Positions 43,469-55,430 are shown, counted from the first letter of the stretch. The stretch: DNA of 64,000 bases from Arthrobacter agilis (GCF_002157505.1 NZ_NFSC01000024.1:62001-126000); one strand, 5' to 3'. Notes: generated by a model from the letters alone, not told the origin. Program-made: numbers and translations.

Positions 43469-45009
43469 TGTCCGCCTTTGACCAGCTCGTCGACAAGGTC
43501 ATGGACCGGTTCCTGGGCCGCTCCGAAGCGGCGGCCGCCGTCAGTGCTGCATCGTTCCCGCAGCTCACGGACAAGGGCATGCGGGTCCACGAGGGCGGCA
43601 TGGTGACGTGGGTGGAACCTCCGCCGGAGTTCACAGCCACCTCGAACCAGACCGCGGGCCTGTGGCCGTTCTGCGTCGGCACCTCCTCGCCGCTGGTCGG
43701 TGCGGTCCTGGGCCGGAACCTGCTCAACAGCTCTGTGGTGTGTGGGGATCCGATCAGCCTGTTCCTGCACGGCATCATCTCCTCGCCGTCCGGGTTCATC
43801 CTGGGCCTGAACGGTCGGGGGAAGTCCTCGGTTGCCGTCCGCATGGCGCTGGCGCTGATCGACCAGGGGTTCCTGATCCTCGTGGCAGGGGACCTCAAAC
43901 CCGACTTCGCCGGCGTCGTCCTGGAAACCAACGGGCAGGTCGTGCAGGTCGCCCCCGGCGTCGGAGCGATCAACCCTCTCGACGCCGGCCCGCTCTGGCG
44001 GGAGCTCGAGCGTCTGCCGGCCCCGATGCAACGGCAGATGCGCGCCGAGATCCACGCCCGGCGCCTGATGACCCTCACCGGACTCATCGAACTGGTCTTC
44101 AAGGAACCGCTGGACGCGAAGAAGCAGGAACAGACGGTGCTGTCCATGGCGATCGCCCTGGCGGCCGAGAAAGCGGAAGCGGAGGACCGGCAACCGCTGG
44201 TCGGCGACGTCGTCGACGCCATCAAGTCCGCGCCACCGCAGATCCAGTCGGCGCTGCTCATCGAGGACCGACGAGAGTACCTGCCGCAGGTCAAGAACCT
44301 CCTGGCGGGCCTGAACGCCCTCGGTGAGCACGGCCCGTTCGGGGACGTGTTCTGTCAGCAGACCACCAGGGAAATGAAGATCGACACCTCCGTCGACTTC
44401 GACATTTCCCTCATCGACGAGTCCCAGCTGACGCTCCGCGCGGCCGTGCAGACGGTGTGCTGGTCCTACGGTCAGGCTGGCATCTCGGCCGCGAAGACTC
44501 TCGCTGATGCCGGGCTGATGGAGGAACGCCATCACCTGATGATCATGGACGAGCTGTGGCAGTCCCTGCGGGCCAGTGAGCTGCTGGTCCACCAGATCGA
44601 CTCCATCACGCGCCTGAACAGGACCAAGGGCCTGGGGCAGCTGATGATCACGCACTCCATGAAGGACCTGCAGCTGTCCACGGACGAGCTGACGAAAATC
44701 GCGACCGGCTTCGTGGAACGCTCCAGTGTGAAGATCCTCGGCGGGCTCGCGCAGAACGAGATGGACCTGCTCGAAACGGTGTTCCCCGTCTCCGAGCGGG
44801 AAAAAGCGATGCTGGTCGGCTGGTCGGCCGAAGGGTCGATGAACCCCAACACCAACCAGGTCTCCCCGCCCCCCGGACGTGGCCGGTTCATGCTGAAAAC
44901 CGGGTCCGAACCCGGTGTGCCGTTCCGGGTGAACCTCACCGCCGGCGAACACCGCGCCCACGACACGAACCAGGCATGGGCTGCTGCACAAGCAAAAGTA
45001 AGCCGATGA
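43468..45009 (+). CDS. VirB4-like ATPase
   Basis: 513 residues, ATG overlapping the previous stop by one base. Walker A is GLNGRGKSS at 113-121. ILVAGDLKPDF follows. Walker B is LMIMDELW (357-364), then motifs LGQLMITHSMKDLQ. Such ATPases power pilus assembly and substrate movement in type IV secretion. The length is short for VirB4 because the N-terminal half is carried by the SCO6880 protein upstream. Cytoplasmic, membrane-associated. Confidence 0.88.
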   Translation: MSAFDQLVDKVMDRFLGRSEAAAAVSAASFPQLTDKGMRVHEGGMVTWVEPPPEFTATSNQTAGLWPFCVGTSSPLVGAVLGRNLLNSSVVCGDPISLFLHGIISSPSGFILGLNGRGKSSVAVRMALALIDQGFLILVAGDLKPDFAGVVLETNGQVVQVAPGVGAINPLDAGPLWRELERLPAPMQRQMRAEIHARRLMTLTGLIELVFKEPLDAKKQEQTVLSMAIALAAEKAEAEDRQPLVGDVVDAIKSAPPQIQSALLIEDRREYLPQVKNLLAGLNALGEHGPFGDVFCQQTTREMKIDTSVDFDISLIDESQLTLRAAVQTVCWSYGQAGISAAKTLADAGLMEERHHLMIMDELWQSLRASELLVHQIDSITRLNRTKGLGQLMITHSMKDLQLSTDELTKIATGFVERSSVKILGGLAQNEMDLLETVFPVSEREKAMLVGWSAEGSMNPNTNQVSPPPGRGRFMLKTGSEPGVPFRVNLTAGEHRAHDTNQAWAAAQAKVSR

Positions 45010-45022
45010 AGGCGACCAGATC

Positions 45023-46720
45023 GTGAACGCTGTGAAGAACGAGGAAAACGGCCCAGTCATCGCGTTCTCGAGTGTGGTCCTGGCCGCGTTCGCCGCGGTC
45101 GCCCTGATCCACCTCGCCCAAGCCTTCACACCGGTTCCCACAGAGCTGTCATGGAACCCGATCACCTTATTCCTCGGTCTTGCCACGGGCGATCCGTGGC
45201 CGGCGGCCGCGAGCTGGCTGCTCGGCGCGGAAGCCGTCGTGGTCATCGCGGTTTCGGCATGGTGGAGCACCCGCCCGGTGTCCAGGACCGCGGAGGCGTC
45301 CCGGCGGATGAGTCCTGGCGGGAGAATGCGCCCGGCGATGCTCGATGCCCGCCTCACCGAAGCGGCCCGCCTTCACCCAACCGCGGAGGGCATCGGTCCG
45401 GGCCTGACGATCGGATACACCGGAGACATCGGCACCAGGGCCGTCATCCAGGGGTGGCGGGAATGTTCCGCGCATGTGTGGGGGACCGGGCGGGGCAAAA
45501 CGACGACGCAGGTCGTTCGTCACGCCACCGAGGCCCCCGGTGCGTACATCACGACCAGCAACAAGGTCGACGGCGTCGCCGAAGTCCTGGCCGCCCGCTC
45601 CGACACCGGGACGGTGTGGCTGTTCGACCCGCAGCACATCTGGCGGAACAGCCACCGGCCCGCGATGATCTTCAACCCACTCTCGGTCGTTACCGATACC
45701 GTGAGCGCCGGCGAGGTCGCGTCAATTTTTGAGACCTCGTCCGCCCCGAACGCTGGGCAGGGCAAGGGGGACGCGCAGTTCGACTCGCAGGGACGCGACT
45801 TCCTTTCCTGGTGCCTCCTCGCCGCCGCGAAGAACGGCGGCACGATGAAGGACGTCCTGCGGTGGGTGTCTTCCGCCGACTTCATGGAACCGGCCGAGCT
45901 GTTGGAACGGGCCGGGCATGCGGGTCCGGCGTCGGCGTTGAAGGGCATGAGCAGCCAGCCGGAGGACACCCGCGGGTCCGTGGCCGCCAGCGCCCAGCGC
46001 ATGGCCTCCGCCCTCGTCCACGACGAACTCGTGGCATGGTCGACGCCCACCCCGGGCGTCCCGGTGTTCGACCCGGCCCGCTTCGTGACCGGCAAGGACA
46101 CCCTGATCCTGCTCTCGCAGGACGCCGCCGGCTCCGGCACCGCGTTCGTCTCCGTCCTCGTCTACGCGGTGTTCACGGCCGCGCAGAAAGCAGCGCGTCA
46201 GGCGGGAGGACGGCTGCCGGTGCCGCTCGTGGCGGATCTGGACGAGGTCGGGAACGTCGTCAAACTCAAGCAGCTGCCCGAGTGGTACTCCTACTTCGGG
46301 TCCATGGGCATCGTCGTCAGCGCCTACTTCCAGACCCGCGGGCAGGGCATGGCAATGCTCGAGCGCACAGGGTGGGACACCCTCTGGTCCGCGGCCGCGA
46401 TCAAGGTCTACGGCGGCGGATCCGACGACACTGCGTTCCTCGACTCCCTCTCCAAGACAATCGGCCAGTACGACGCGAAGGTCCGCAGCACCTCCACCTC
46501 CAGAAACGGGTCCTCCCGGTCAGTGCAGACCCAGCGCCGCGACATCATGTCCGTCTCCCAGCTCTCCGAACTCCCCACCAACCGCGCGTGGGTGAAAACC
46601 TCCACCGGTGGCGGAACCATCGTGCGCACCGTCCCCTGGTTCCGCGACAAGACCATCACCACCCGCATCGGGCCCACGGTCGAACGCATCAAGAAGACGC
46701 AGGCAGGACAGCACCCATGA
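45023..46720 (+). CDS. VirD4/TraG-type coupling protein
   Basis: 565 residues from a GTG. Two membrane helices (about 12-32 and 50-75) lead into the ATPase domain with Walker A VWGTGRGKTT (152-161) and Walker B LVADLDEVGNVV (403-414). YFQTRGQGMAML and TLWSAAAIKVYGG follow as in TraG/VirD4 (TraM-recognition region). It recruits the relaxase-DNA complex to the channel. Its stop overlaps the next start by four bases. Confidence 0.92.
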   Translation: MNAVKNEENGPVIAFSSVVLAAFAAVALIHLAQAFTPVPTELSWNPITLFLGLATGDPWPAAASWLLGAEAVVVIAVSAWWSTRPVSRTAEASRRMSPGGRMRPAMLDARLTEAARLHPTAEGIGPGLTIGYTGDIGTRAVIQGWRECSAHVWGTGRGKTTTQVVRHATEAPGAYITTSNKVDGVAEVLAARSDTGTVWLFDPQHIWRNSHRPAMIFNPLSVVTDTVSAGEVASIFETSSAPNAGQGKGDAQFDSQGRDFLSWCLLAAAKNGGTMKDVLRWVSSADFMEPAELLERAGHAGPASALKGMSSQPEDTRGSVAASAQRMASALVHDELVAWSTPTPGVPVFDPARFVTGKDTLILLSQDAAGSGTAFVSVLVYAVFTAAQKAARQAGGRLPVPLVADLDEVGNVVKLKQLPEWYSYFGSMGIVVSAYFQTRGQGMAMLERTGWDTLWSAAAIKVYGGGSDDTAFLDSLSKTIGQYDAKVRSTSTSRNGSSRSVQTQRRDIMSVSQLSELPTNRAWVKTSTGGGTIVRTVPWFRDKTITTRIGPTVERIKKTQAGQHP

Positions 46721-47115
46721 CCGAACCCGACACCGACGCCACACCGGCCCTCGAACCTAACGGTTACGACGACAGGGGAGAGGACTTCGCCTTTACACCC
46801 GAAGAGCTGGTGGACTGGGTGGAGGGCCTGGTCGCGATGCTCGAATCCGTGGACCGGTCGCAGAACCAGTACTGGTGTTCCCAGTGGTGGAACCACCCCG
46901 AAGCCGTCGACCGGTTCCGGGGGCTGTACGAGCAATGGCTGGAGGCGCAGGCGAACGGCGGGATGTCGTCCTGGTGGATTGACCACTACGACCGCCACGC
47001 CACCGTCCTCTTCGCCAAACGCGGCCCCTTCGGTGAATGCGGAACTACGCATGCGGATAAGACCGCTCGACGCATTCTCTCCACCGAGCATCCTCCTCTC
47101 GATTGGGCATGGTGA
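46717..47115 (+). CDS. DUF4913-like protein, last gene of transfer operon
   Basis: 132 residues from ATG 46717 (ATGA overlap). WCSQWWNHPEAVDRFRGLYE and SSWWIDHYDRHATVLF match the DUF4913 pattern (W..WW.HPEAV...W...D.H), a family that often follows the coupling protein in actinobacterial transfer operons. The role is unknown. It may bind the coupling protein or substrate. Confidence 0.8.
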   Translation: MTEPDTDATPALEPNGYDDRGEDFAFTPEELVDWVEGLVAMLESVDRSQNQYWCSQWWNHPEAVDRFRGLYEQWLEAQANGGMSSWWIDHYDRHATVLFAKRGPFGECGTTHADKTARRILSTEHPPLDWAW

Positions 47116-47678
47116 ACTCCTTAGCTGGGCATGAGCCCGCGCATACCGTGCGCGAACGAGCTAAGACGAACTCGAAAAGTCGCGCCCCACGGCCAAAGCA
47201 AGTGCGCTCTCGTAGTGGGACGCCCAGTAGCACAAGCAACCCCGCCCACCCCTTTTAGGAGGCATCGAGGCATTTACCCGCACCGTAGAGCTGATTTCGA
47301 GCCGAACCATGAGGTGACGCTACCCGAACGGGTGGTTAAAACCACTCGGAATCATCGTTTCCACCACCCTTGAAAGGCAGGAGGATGGATGCCAGGCCCC
47401 ACTTCAAGGAGGAATAGTGGCTAAGCACCTTGGTATGACCCTCTTCCAGAAACGCGAGGAGATGAGCACCAGCAGCGTACCGCTCGTCCTGCCGTGAACG
47501 GGATACGAGCAGAGCACATTGATGAACAGCTAAAACACGTGTCCGCGCTGCTGAACAAGTGCCTCGGTGCTCTTGGTTGATGCCAGCTTCAGCGGTGTCC
47601 CGGATCCGTGAGTCTCTTGTAGCCCTTTGACCCTCAGGGCTGACTTCTACAGGCTCGACCTTTTAGAAAGGTACCCCG
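47116..47678. other. Boundary between transfer operon and sugar-phosphate genes, no clear gene
   Basis: About 560 bp. A GTG at 47417 with an excellent AGGAGGAAT opens only 26 codons, and a second short frame reaches 47580, so a small decayed gene is possible. A 6-bp hairpin (AGCCCT 47621-47626 with AGGGCT 47636-47641) lies 38 bp before gap. Nothing else was recognised. Confidence 0.45.
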
Positions 47679-49172
47679 ATGTCACACACCTCAGATTGTT
47701 CGCTTAATGCGTGGATGGACCGTGAGGCTTTCGCCGAGGCCATGATTCCGGTGATCGGTCGGTTATACCGCGAGAACAATGTGGTCATCAGCATCCACGG
47801 GCGGAGCCTTGTTAATAGGTCCACTATGCAGATCCTGAAGGCACACCGTTTTGCGCGCCGCATCAGCGGGGACGAGTTGCTTCTGGAGGAGACTGCCCCT
47901 CTTTTGAATACCTTGGCGCAGCTAGAGCTTGGATCGGCGTCGATCGATATCGCCAGGTTGAATCAGAAGTTCAAGGCGAAGGGCGGCGGCGCGGCCCTGG
48001 AGGACTTCCTTCGCACTGAACTCACCGACATCGTTGGCCGAGGACTGCGAAGCGAACGCACGAGCACCGACGTTGTCCTTTACGGCTTTGGTCGGATTGG
48101 ACGCCTCGTGGCACGCCTGCTCATCGAAAAGGCCGGCGGCGGTCATGGTCTGCGTTTAAGGGCTGTCGTCGTCCGAAGGGGCTCGGACAACGACCTTGCC
48201 AAGCGTGCCAGCTTGCTGCGCCGGGACTCCGTTCATGGGCCCTTTGAGGGGTCAATTCGAGTGGACGAGGCATCGAACACGATCACCGCGAACGGCGTGC
48301 GCATCCAAGTGATTTATTCGGATGACCCAGCGTCCATCGATTACACCGCGTACGGGATCCAAGATGCCGTAGTGGTCGACAACACGGGTCGCTGGCGCGA
48401 TGAGCAAGGCCTGTCCCAGCATCTGCGGAGCAAGGGCGTGGCTAGGGTACTCCTGACGGCACCTGGCAAGGGTTCACTGAAAAATATCGTGCACGGTATT
48501 AACCACGCCTCCATTGAGGACAGTGATCGCATCATCACGGCTGCGTCCTGCACTACCAATGCCATCGCACCGGTGCTTAAGGCCGTAAATGACCGCTTCG
48601 GCGTTGTCCACGGCCACGTCGAGACGGTCCACTCCTTCACCAATGACCAGAACCTGATCGACAACTTCCACAAGGGTGACCGTAGGGGACGCTCAGCGGC
48701 TCTGAACATGGTCTTGACGGAGACCGGGGCGGCAACGGCGGTGGCGAAAGCGTTGCCGGAACTAGCTGACAAGCTGACGGGTAGTTCGATACGCGTGCCA
48801 ACCCCAGACGTCTCCATTGCCATCCTCAATCTCACCCTCACTGCAGGCACCACAAAGCAGGAGGTCAATACCTACCTCCGCGAGATGTCGCTCTACTCGG
48901 GTATGCGCAGGCAGATTGATTACATTGAGTCGTCCGAGGTTGTTTCCACGGATTTCGTTGGCTCGCGTCATGCCGGCATTGTCGACGGCCTTGCCACACT
49001 TTCTACGGGTAAGAACCTGATCCTGTACGTCTGGTACGACAACGAGTTTGGCTACAGCTGCCAGGTGGTGCGGATTTTGGAGGAGATGGCGGGCGTTTCC
49101 CGCCAATCCTTCCCGACCACAGATGTCGTTGAGGAAGCGATGTCGGTGCTTGCAGCGGTGGGATCGGCCTAG
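47679..49172 (+). CDS. gap: Glyceraldehyde-3-phosphate dehydrogenase, long N-terminally extended form
   Basis: 497 residues against about 335 for the classical enzyme. The NAD-binding start VVLYGFGRIGRLVARLL lies only at residues 132-148. The catalytic Cys is 291 in ITAASCTTNAIAP. YVWYDNEFGYSCQVVR closes the catalytic domain. The extra 130 helical residues at the front (MDREAFAEAMIPVIGRLYRE) are shared with a known long GAPDH subgroup of about 480 residues. It oxidises glyceraldehyde-3-phosphate to 1,3-bisphosphoglycerate, or runs in reverse. First of the sugar-phosphate genes. Confidence 0.92.
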   Translation: MSHTSDCSLNAWMDREAFAEAMIPVIGRLYRENNVVISIHGRSLVNRSTMQILKAHRFARRISGDELLLEETAPLLNTLAQLELGSASIDIARLNQKFKAKGGGAALEDFLRTELTDIVGRGLRSERTSTDVVLYGFGRIGRLVARLLIEKAGGGHGLRLRAVVVRRGSDNDLAKRASLLRRDSVHGPFEGSIRVDEASNTITANGVRIQVIYSDDPASIDYTAYGIQDAVVVDNTGRWRDEQGLSQHLRSKGVARVLLTAPGKGSLKNIVHGINHASIEDSDRIITAASCTTNAIAPVLKAVNDRFGVVHGHVETVHSFTNDQNLIDNFHKGDRRGRSAALNMVLTETGAATAVAKALPELADKLTGSSIRVPTPDVSIAILNLTLTAGTTKQEVNTYLREMSLYSGMRRQIDYIESSEVVSTDFVGSRHAGIVDGLATLSTGKNLILYVWYDNEFGYSCQVVRILEEMAGVSRQSFPTTDVVEEAMSVLAAVGSA

Positions 49173-49312
49173 CCTGCGTCCTCCTGGCACTGCTATATAC
49201 CGATAGTTGGGGCTTACCCGTGCCGGAGGACCTTTAGCACCTTGATTCATCAACACACCGCTGTAAGTCGCTAATCCCTGTTAGCCCTTCTCGCCTGATT
49301 CGAGCCAGCCAT

Positions 49313-50338
49313 ATGAAGATCGGAATCCTCACCAGCGGCGGCGACTGCCCCGGGCTCAACGCCGTCATCCGCGGCGCGGTGCTCAAGGGCATCAAGGTGC
49401 ACGAGCAGGAGTTCGTCGGATTTCGTGATGGCTGGCGTGGCGTCGTCGAGGGCGACGTCATCGACCTTCCCCGCCACGCAGTGCGCGGCATCTCCAAGCA
49501 GGGCGGCACGATCCTCGGCACCTCGCGCACCAATCCCTTCGAGGGCAAGGGCGGAGCGGAGGCCATCAAGGAGAACATGGCGCGCCTCGGCATCGACGCG
49601 ATGATCGCGATCGGCGGTGAAGGCACCCTCGCCGCGGCGAAGCGGCTCACCGACCTCGGCCTGAAGATCGTCGGAGTCCCCAAGACGGTCGACAACGACC
49701 TCGACGCCACCGATTACACCTTCGGTTTCGACACGGCTGTCCAGATCGCGACCGAGGCGATCGACCGGCTCCGCACCACGGGCGAGTCGCACAGCCGCTG
49801 CATGATCGCGGAGGTCATGGGTCGGCACGTGGGCTGGATCGCCCTGCACGCCGGCATGGCCTCGGGCGCCCACGCCATCCTGATCCCCGAGCAGCAGACC
49901 AGCATCGAGCAGATCACCGAGTGGGTCGCGACCGCGAACGCCCGAGGACGCGCGCCCCTCGTCGTCGTCGCCGAGGGCTTCGTGCCCTCCCACATGGAGC
50001 AGGCGCACTCCGAGCGCGGCCTGGACACGTTCGGCCGCCCCCGTCTGGGCGGCATCGCCGACCAGCTCGCGCCGGAACTGGAAGCACGCACGGGTATCGA
50101 GACCCGCGCGACCATCCTCGGCCACATCCAGCGCGGCGGCGTCCCGACGTCGTTCGACCGCGTACTCGCCACCCGCCTCGGGATGGCCGCCGTCGACTCC
50201 GTGAAGGACGAGCTGTGGGGCACCATGGTCTCGCTCCACGGCACCGAGATCGCGCATGTCGGCTTCGAGGCGGCGCTCGGCAACCTCAAGCGGGTTCCGC
50301 AGCACCGCTACGACGAAGCCGCGACGCTGTTCGGCTGA
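49313..50338 (+). CDS. pfkA: 6-phosphofructokinase
   Basis: 341 residues, standard bacterial length. GILTSGGDCPGLNAVIRG binds the nucleotide phosphates. GGEGT (101-105) has Gly at the position where PPi-dependent enzymes carry Asp, favouring ATP as donor. GVPKTVDNDL (121-130) holds the catalytic Asp, and EVMGRHVGWIALHAG and LGHIQRGGVPTSFDR bind the sugar phosphate. Phosphorylates fructose-6-phosphate to the 1,6-bisphosphate. The ATG has no clear ribosome-binding site. It converges with the LuxR gene, with 67 bp between. Confidence 0.93.
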   Translation: MKIGILTSGGDCPGLNAVIRGAVLKGIKVHEQEFVGFRDGWRGVVEGDVIDLPRHAVRGISKQGGTILGTSRTNPFEGKGGAEAIKENMARLGIDAMIAIGGEGTLAAAKRLTDLGLKIVGVPKTVDNDLDATDYTFGFDTAVQIATEAIDRLRTTGESHSRCMIAEVMGRHVGWIALHAGMASGAHAILIPEQQTSIEQITEWVATANARGRAPLVVVAEGFVPSHMEQAHSERGLDTFGRPRLGGIADQLAPELEARTGIETRATILGHIQRGGVPTSFDRVLATRLGMAAVDSVKDELWGTMVSLHGTEIAHVGFEAALGNLKRVPQHRYDEAATLFG

Positions 50339-50405
50339 GCTGTTTTCTCCCGAACTGCTGGGCCGCCAAGTACCGTCGTGATGGTGCTCTGAAAGCTTTA
50401 CTTCG

Positions 50406-51713
50406 TCAGCGGAGTCCGTTGCTGTGCGCCAGGGCAATGGCTTCGCCGCGTGAGCCGACTTCGAGTTTCTTAAAGAGGTTCCGCACATGGAACTTGACGG
50501 TGTTTTCGCTGATACCCAGCGTGGAAGCGATGGTGCGGTTACGGTGCCCGGCCACAAGGTGCTGAAGCACTTCGAGCTCCCGGGCGGCCAGGTTCCACCC
50601 GGCAACGTCGCCGACCGGCCGCGTCGGCAGGTCCAGGGGAAGGGAGACAAAAATATCTGCACCCCAGCCTTGCATGACGTCCATCCGTAGTTGCCCGGTA
50701 AGCGCTTTGACCCGTCGTTCCAGTCCACTGATGCTGGGGGTGTCGGCGGTCAGGGCACCGCCGCCATCGTCGCGGACGTTGATCAGCAGGTTTTCACCGT
50801 CGCAGTCCCACTGTGTCCGGATTCTGCTGATGTCGGATTGTTCCATCATGGCCAGTACCAGTCCGCGGACAATGGCCCGTGCTGCGTGAGCGACTTCGCC
50901 GGGAAGCGCCCTTCCATTGAGCGGGGGTTCGATGAACTGGACTTCGACGCCGCTGAAGCTCGTCAGTGGTCGTAGGTCCTCCCGTAGGCGTTCAAACGCT
51001 TTGGCGACCGGCTCTTCTACCAGGTCCGTGGTGCGGTCACTAAGTGTGCGCAGCCTGATGAGCGCCTTGGCGGTGAGGTCCGTGACCGTTGATCGGGCTG
51101 CTGCATCGCTCAAGGAAGAGGAGCGCAGGGCTGCCAGGAGAGTTTCGAGGGTGGTCGAATGCAGATCGGTTAGCTCCGCTGTTACGCGGACGCGTTCAGC
51201 AGAGGCAGCTCGCGACTCCAGCAGGTATGACGGCGGCGCGTCAGCGACTTTTTCCTGAATCCGTCGGGCGGCGACGTGCCATAGATACGTCACCATCTCC
51301 AGCCCGGTGCCATCCCCTGGCTCGGCTGGATGAGGATCGGTGACGACGAGAAGCGCATGGCTGGAAGCGTGTTTCAACGCCAGCACTGCACGGCTCTCGC
51401 CGGCGATCTCGGCTTCCCCGAAAAAGGGTTCCTCGTCCGAAAGGGCTGAGCGAAGCGCGTCGAGCTCCGCGATAGAGACCCTGGAGATGATGTCCTCCTC
51501 GCCGGTCTTTTTCTGGGGTCGCCCTGTGCAGTCCTCGGTGAAGATGACCAAAGCGCTGCTGCTCAGGTAGGGGAGCATGGCACCGCGTAGTCGCTCCGCT
51601 ATCTCGGTCAGCGGAGAAACTGCCAAGGCTGCGACGACGTGCAGAAGCGTCCATGGCAGTTCTGGCTGGGACTGTACCGCTGCCTTTGAAAGGTGACTGG
51701 TGACTGCACTCAT
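50406..51713 (-). CDS. Regulator: degenerate histidine-kinase core fused to LuxR HTH
   Basis: 435 residues. The N-terminal 160 are GAF-like. Residues 172-200 (AERVRVTAELTDLHSTTLET) align with the HisKA_3 helix, but the phosphoacceptor His is Thr182. An ATP-binding-type region follows (NVRDDGGGALTADTPSISGL and ERRVKALTGQLRM, about 315-350). The C-terminal LuxR domain is LAARELEVLQHLVAGHRNRT through ISENTVKFHVRNLFKKLEV. It thus looks like a kinase turned one-component regulator sensing a ligand. It is divergent from tkt and is the only regulator in the sugar-phosphate region. Confidence 0.82.
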   Translation of the reverse strand: MSAVTSHLSKAAVQSQPELPWTLLHVVAALAVSPLTEIAERLRGAMLPYLSSSALVIFTEDCTGRPQKKTGEEDIISRVSIAELDALRSALSDEEPFFGEAEIAGESRAVLALKHASSHALLVVTDPHPAEPGDGTGLEMVTYLWHVAARRIQEKVADAPPSYLLESRAASAERVRVTAELTDLHSTTLETLLAALRSSSLSDAAARSTVTDLTAKALIRLRTLSDRTTDLVEEPVAKAFERLREDLRPLTSFSGVEVQFIEPPLNGRALPGEVAHAARAIVRGLVLAMMEQSDISRIRTQWDCDGENLLINVRDDGGGALTADTPSISGLERRVKALTGQLRMDVMQGWGADIFVSLPLDLPTRPVGDVAGWNLAARELEVLQHLVAGHRNRTIASTLGISENTVKFHVRNLFKKLEVGSRGEAIALAHSNGLR

Positions 51714-51747
51714 GGCCTCAGACTACAGGGACCACGAACCCCCTCCA

Positions 51748-51759
51748 ACCCTTAAGGGT
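51748..51759. promoter_or_regulatory. Palindrome in the luxR-tkt divergent region, candidate operator
   Basis: ACCCTTAAGGGT is a perfect 12-bp palindrome, 35 bp upstream of the luxR start and 122 bp from tkt. A related direct motif TTACCCCTACCCCTTTG follows at 51783. LuxR-type domains bind such short dyads. No convincing -35/-10 pair was fixed. Confidence 0.5.
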
Positions 51760-51880
51760 AGTTAGAACTGTCAGAAAACAGTGTTACCCCTACCCCTTTG
51801 ATTCACGACTATTGATATGAGCTACAAAGCATGGGCGCGGCCCTCACAGGCCCGATGACCGAAATCGAAGGAGATACATC

Positions 51881-54088
<2,208 letters not shown>

Positions 54089-54210
54089 GCGCGGCCATAC
54101 TCAGGTCCTTTGAGGACTAACCGCAGGTTCTTGTCCGGGAGGGGCCCGCATAAACCCGAGCCCCTCCAGGACTATCCACACATTCCGCGAAAGCGCAGAA
54201 GGAGTACATC

Positions 54211-55344
54211 ATGACTTCATCACCCACAGCCAACCTTTCGGCCGCCGGCGTATCGATCTGGCTCGACGACCTCTCGAGGGAGCGCATCAACTCCGGTGCC
54301 TTCAAGCATCTCATCGAGGACCTCAACGTCGTGGGCGTCACGACCAACCCCAGCATCTTCGCCGCGGCGCTGAAGAAGGGCGAGTCCTACGCCTCGCAGG
54401 TCGGCGCACTGGCCGAGGCCGGCGCCGACGTCGACCAGGCCGTCTTCGACATCACCACCCATGACGTCGCGCAGGCCTGCGACATCTTCGCCGCGGAGGC
54501 CGAGCGCACCAACGGCGCCGACGGCCGGGTCTCCATCGAGGTCGACCCGCGCCTGTCCCGCGACACCGCCGGGACTGTCGCCGAGGCCAAGCGCCTGCAC
54601 GCGAAGGTGCAGCGCACCAACGTCCTGATCAAGATCCCCGCAACCCGGGAGGGCCTGCCCGCTATCACGGCGACCCTGGCCGCAGGCATCAGCGTCAATG
54701 TCACGCTGATCTTCTCGCTCGAGCGCTACCGTGCCGTCATCAACGCCTACCTGACCGGCCTCGAGCAGGCGAAGCAGAACGGTCACGATCTGTCCAAGAT
54801 CGCCTCGGTCGCCTCGTTCTTCGTCTCCCGCGTCGACACTGAGATCGACGCACGACTGGACAAGATCGGCACCGATGAGGCGAAGGCACTCAAGGGTAAG
54901 GCGGGTGTGGCCAACGCCCGCCTGGCGTACAAGATCTTCCAGGAGCAGTTCTCCACGCAACGCTGGCAGGTCCTTGCAGCAGCAGGCGCAAACAAGCAGC
55001 GCCCGCTGTGGGCATCGACCGGTGTGAAGGACCCCACCCTCCCGGACACCCTCTACGTCGCCGGCCTCGTCGCAGCGGACGTCGTGAACACCATGCCGGA
55101 GAAGACCCTCGAGGCGATGGCCGACCACGGCGTCGTCTCGGGTGACACCATCACCGGCACCTACGCCGAGTCCACCAAGGTACTGAACCGGCTCGACGCC
55201 ATCGGCGTCTCCTACGACGAGGTCGTCCAGCAGCTCGAGACCGAGGGCCTGGACAAGTTCGTCACCAGCTGGTCAGAGCTGGTTGCAGACGTTGAAAGCG
55301 CCCTCAACAGCGCGCGCTCTGAAAAAGCTCTGGTCAGTAGCTAA
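54211..55344 (+). CDS. tal: Transaldolase
   Basis: 377 residues, the size of actinobacterial transaldolases. [20 protein letters not shown] and [19 protein letters not shown] open the barrel. The Schiff-base Lys is 141 in [30 protein letters not shown] and the long C-terminal helix follow. Transfers a dihydroxyacetone unit from sedoheptulose-7-phosphate to glyceraldehyde-3-phosphate. 122 bp behind tkt, with an 8-bp hairpin (54138-54145 with 54160-54167) in the gap. A terminator-like hairpin follows the gene. Confidence 0.95.
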   Translation: MTSSPTANLSAAGVSIWLDDLSRERINSGAFKHLIEDLNVVGVTTNPSIFAAALKKGESYASQVGALAEAGADVDQAVFDITTHDVAQACDIFAAEAERTNGADGRVSIEVDPRLSRDTAGTVAEAKRLHAKVQRTNVLIKIPATREGLPAITATLAAGISVNVTLIFSLERYRAVINAYLTGLEQAKQNGHDLSKIASVASFFVSRVDTEIDARLDKIGTDEAKALKGKAGVANARLAYKIFQEQFSTQRWQVLAAAGANKQRPLWASTGVKDPTLPDTLYVAGLVAADVVNTMPEKTLEAMADHGVVSGDTITGTYAESTKVLNRLDAIGVSYDEVVQQLETEGLDKFVTSWSELVADVESALNSARSEKALVSS

Positions 55345-55363
55345 AGATTCCGTAGTTATCTCG

Positions 55364-55430
55364 CCCGGTGCCACACCTGCGCCCACGATTTCAGGTGGAG
55401 ACATTTGCAGTGGCCTTGTGTGGCACCGGG
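55364..55430 (+). terminator. Long-stem hairpin between tal and rpe
   Basis: A perfect 13-bp stem CCCGGTGCCACAC (55364-55376) with its complement at 55418-55430, loop of 41 nt, then TGTTTTCTCG. The loop contains a second possible stem ACCTG/CAGGT that competes for the left arm. It acts as a terminator or attenuator separating the tkt-tal and rpe-rpiB-fba units. Confidence 0.6.

Noticed and set aside
43465..45357. A 630-residue open frame on the minus strand opposite the VirB4-like gene
   Set aside because: Shadow frame caused by high third-position GC. It is rich in His/Arg/Gln with no domain, and the plus strand has a clear ATPase.
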